From: Amoebidium appalachense
Taxonomy: Eukaryota > Ichthyosporea
Reading direction: 5' to 3'
Length of the DNA stretch: 64,000 bases
NCBI GenBank assembly: GCA_963693365.1
Contig: CAVNZM010000010.1
Span: forward strand, 6,324,001-6,388,000
Shown here: one piece after another, positions 61,733-64,000 of the stretch
Layout: each line of letters starts with the position of its first letter
Position numbering within the stretch: position 1 is the first letter of the stretch
Notes under the pieces: generated by a model
Told to the model about the DNA's origin: nothing
Database searches by the model: none
The model's input: only the letters and a program-made list of their open reading frames with translations
Position numbers and translations under genes: made by a program

Positions 61733-62766
61733 GAGGGAGGGGGGGGGGGGGGGGGGGGGAGGGGGAGGGGGAGGGGGAGAGGGTGGGGGGGGGAAGCGAG
61801 GGGAGGGGAGGGGAAGGGGGGGAAGGGGGGGGGGGAGGAAAGGGGGGGGGGGGGGGGGGGGGGAGGGGGAGGGGGGAGAGGGTGGGGGGGAAGCGAGGGG
61901 AGGGGAGGAAAGGGGGGGGGGGGGGGGGGGGGGGTTATGCGGTACACCTTTTTGTTGTGTTAGCATGTGAGAAGTGAGGAATATTTAAGCATAAGAAAAA
62001 GCTGGTGGAAAATCTTGTTCTTTGGTTGTGGACAACGGTTTTGGTGGTTGCAACAGTGTACCGACAGAGGGTGCTTGGGTTTTTTCAACAGTCCAGTAAT
62101 GATCTTGAGCAGTGCATGGTTTGCTTGTGTATTAAGTGAAAGCACCGGGGGCCCGGTAAGAATAGAGTAAAGGATTTGTGGTTGAGGAAGTGGAAGGTCT
62201 GTTGTATGTGTGTGCTTCATTTATTTTCGTTCTTTCTTTCTTTCTTTCTTTCTTTCTCTCTTTTTCTTTTTCTTTTTCTGTTTTCTTTTCTTTTTTCTTT
62301 TTTTTTTTTGGGGGGGGGGGGGGTTACCAAAAAAAAAGGGAATAGATGGACCAAAATAAAGTGGCAGGATGGAGGATTTCCAAACTACCTTATGAGGGGG
62401 GTTCTTTTCATGATCCGGGTCGGGTCAGACCCTAAAGGAATTTCAGCTTTGTGATGGTCTAGATGCGTGTCAAAAGGCATTTTATGGCCTGACCCGAAAA
62501 GGCCTATAAATCGGCCCAAAAGGAACCCCCTTCAAAGTCTGTAAAGTCAACTCTAACTCTATTCAACACAAGATCTTCATATGCAGTACTTTATACAGGA
62601 GAATAAACTTATGAAGAAGAACAGTGTCAACCCATCACTCTGTGGGTTTTTAGCTGACACAACCTCATCTATTTGTGGCCCTGTTTTCAGGGTTCGGTGC
62701 CTGGTTCAGAAACGGAGACAAATGGTGCTCCACACCCCACCGCGTGTTATCCAAACACGGCGCTAG
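60751..62766 (+). CDS. Unidentified protein with acidic tail; probably partial
   Basis: I do not recognise this gene. Exon 1 (60751-61590) encodes 280 aa, starting MGPQEPTDFFVKLRASELAG. Residues about 5-130 look mostly helical and amphipathic, with recurring Leu, Val and Ala. The part after residue 200 is rich in Glu, Asp and Gln and probably disordered. There is no signal peptide or clear membrane segment. CNECRNGDQ contains a lone CxxC. Exon 1 ends in CAACAACAG at a GT donor. A good acceptor (CCTGTTTTCAG ending at 62690) allows a second in-phase exon, 62691-62766, with donor GTGAGTG, after which further exons would lie beyond what I can assign. The intron carries G-rich repeats and a possible MITE. 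A transposon origin cannot be excluded. Confidence 0.42.
61700..61935. repeat. Poly-G tract array
   Basis: G runs are broken by GA and AAGC, with two similar blocks of about 95 bp containing AGAGGGTGGGGGGGAAGCGA. It lies in the intron of the unidentified gene. Confidence 0.9.
62394..62533. mobile_element. Possible MITE with imperfect terminal inverted repeats
   Basis: The left end GAGGGGGGTTCTTTTC pairs with the right end AAAAGGAACCCCCTTC. Inner segments CGGGTCAG and CTGACCCG also pair. Length is about 140 bp with no coding capacity. Target-site duplication is not evident. Confidence 0.45.
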
Positions 62767-63564
62767 GTGAGTGTGTTTGTGGTGTCTGTGCATGATGTGG
62801 GGTAAGAAGTATCTGTAAGGTTAAGGTGAAATGGTATGTGGCTGTGAGCAAGTAATGGTTGTGGGGGAGAAAGGATGAATGTAGCTGCTACAATGTATGG
62901 CTCAGCGGTTTAAGTAGAATGTAGGGAAAAGGGTTGTGGGCACGTCCATGCAGGGAGTGTTTTATTTTTCCCGTTGCAAAGGCTGGTGCTTTTGCCGTCA
63001 TTTAGGGGAGGATGTTAGTTCAAGAACCGACAGAAGGAAAGAGGCTGAAATTCAGTTTCATTTCTTGTCTCTTTTCTTCTTCCCCGTCTCCTATCTTCCT
63101 CCTCCTCCTCCTCCTCCCTCTATCTCTGACCTCTCTTCCTCTCTCCTTTTTTTCTCTTTTCTATTGTTTTTCCTTTTTTGTGGAGGTTCGGTTTGTGTGT
63201 GGGCGTGTGAGCGAAGTGTGATGGGCCTGTGGGTGGGTGGGCAGGGTAGGGTGGAAAGGGAGGGAGGGAAGGAGGGGGGGGGGGGGGGGGGGGGGGGGGA
63301 GGGAGGGAGGGAGGGAGAGAGGAGGGGAGGTGGTGGTGGTTGGGGTGTTTTTTTTTTTTTTTTTTTTTTTTTTGGGGGGGGGGGGGGGGGTGGAGTAGGG
63401 AGCGCTTACCTAGCAAAAAAGGATGGTGGACCATGACCATGGGGCTGTGGTCGGGTGATTGGGGGGTTGTTAGTGGGGAAGATGGCTAATGAAGGCCCTA
63501 ACACTCCACAGAATGAGCTTCTGTTAGGCGTGGGGTGGTCGGTGTGCATGTTATTTTTTTTTTT

Positions 63565-63595
<31 letters not shown>

Positions 63596-63887
63596 GATGA
63601 TTTAAAACTGGGAGCTCGGATGAATGGGTGGATGGATCAAGAATAATAACGGGATAGGTCGATAGATTATGAGTTCAAGCCGAAAAGGAAGGCATGGTGG
63701 GTAATGTAAAGATGGGCCCAAATGCACACGGGGAAAGGTCGCGGAGTTGGGGCGTGGGGGGTGGGATGATGGATGTACCGGGGGTGGAACCCGAGGGAGA
63801 AATGCAATTGTAGTGGAGCTGGTGCGCACATCGCAGAGAAAACAAGATGAAGGCAGTTTTGAGAGAGAGAAATTTATAAAATTAGAA

Positions 63888-63926
<39 letters not shown>

Positions 63927-64000
63927 GAGGGGGTGCCAAGAGAGGGGCCGGGGGGAGGGGGCGGAGAGGGGGAAGCAGATGATGATAAAATTTCCATGCT
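62767..64000. other. Right-end flank; simple repeats
   Basis: This holds a CTC-rich segment (63095-63150), a G run (63267-63299), T-run/G-run composites at 63348-63390 and 63550-63597, and a G run at 63897-63925. No exon with recognised similarity is seen. Exons of the upstream unidentified gene could be hidden here. Confidence 0.4.

Overview
The window is nuclear DNA of an intron-rich eukaryote. It holds four identifiable genes with canonical introns, one unidentified gene, several 5'-truncated LINE-like retrotransposons, and a very large load of simple repeats: (GT/CA)n, (CT)n and runs of 15-50 C or G. A Tribbles-type pseudokinase with a C-terminal COP1-binding-like motif, a Cdh1/Fizzy-related APC/C activator and an SH3-DH-PH RhoGEF point to Holozoa (an animal or a close unicellular relative). 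I cannot name the species. No prokaryotic operons, rRNA, tRNA or CRISPR arrays were seen.

Layout: 1-3253 is promoter-like sequence followed by simple repeats. 3254-12863 (minus) is a 12-exon fizzy-related/Cdh1 gene running from a C-box to an Ile-Arg tail. 12864-15143 is its upstream region and the 3' flank of the next gene. 15144-33914 (minus) is a RhoGEF gene of about 27 exons with the order SH3, DH, PH, Pro/Ser-rich linker, PX. 33915-34915 is a compact divergent promoter region. 34916-47612 (plus) is a 16-exon phosphonoacetate hydrolase gene with a mitochondrial-type presequence and all expected metal ligands. 48304-50473 holds two tail-to-tail inverted copies of one truncated LINE. 52055-54368 (plus) is the Tribbles-like gene, with one frame break in the N-lobe, followed at once by a 31-bp-period minisatellite carrying six consensus CRE palindromes. 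56380-58604 holds two different LINE fragments head to head. 58728-60162 is a 729-bp tandem duplication. 60751-62766 (plus) is an unidentified acidic-tailed gene that probably continues. The remaining sequence to 64000 looks non-coding.

I built the exon chains by hand, using protein-family conservation, splice signals and phase. All 54 introns placed here have phase-compatible ends. Two have GC instead of GT donors. The 3' end of the RhoGEF gene is the least certain part.

The most unusual signal is strand-polarised. In about 20 of the 54 introns, on both strands, a long C run in the sense RNA begins within roughly 5-35 nt of the 5' splice site, often followed by A or CA runs. G runs in that position are seen only twice. 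A dispersed element with about 145-bp direct terminal repeats sits in introns of three of the four identified genes. The genes have no obvious common pathway. Cdh1 and Tribbles are both ubiquitin-ligase adaptors, but nothing here shows that their proximity matters.
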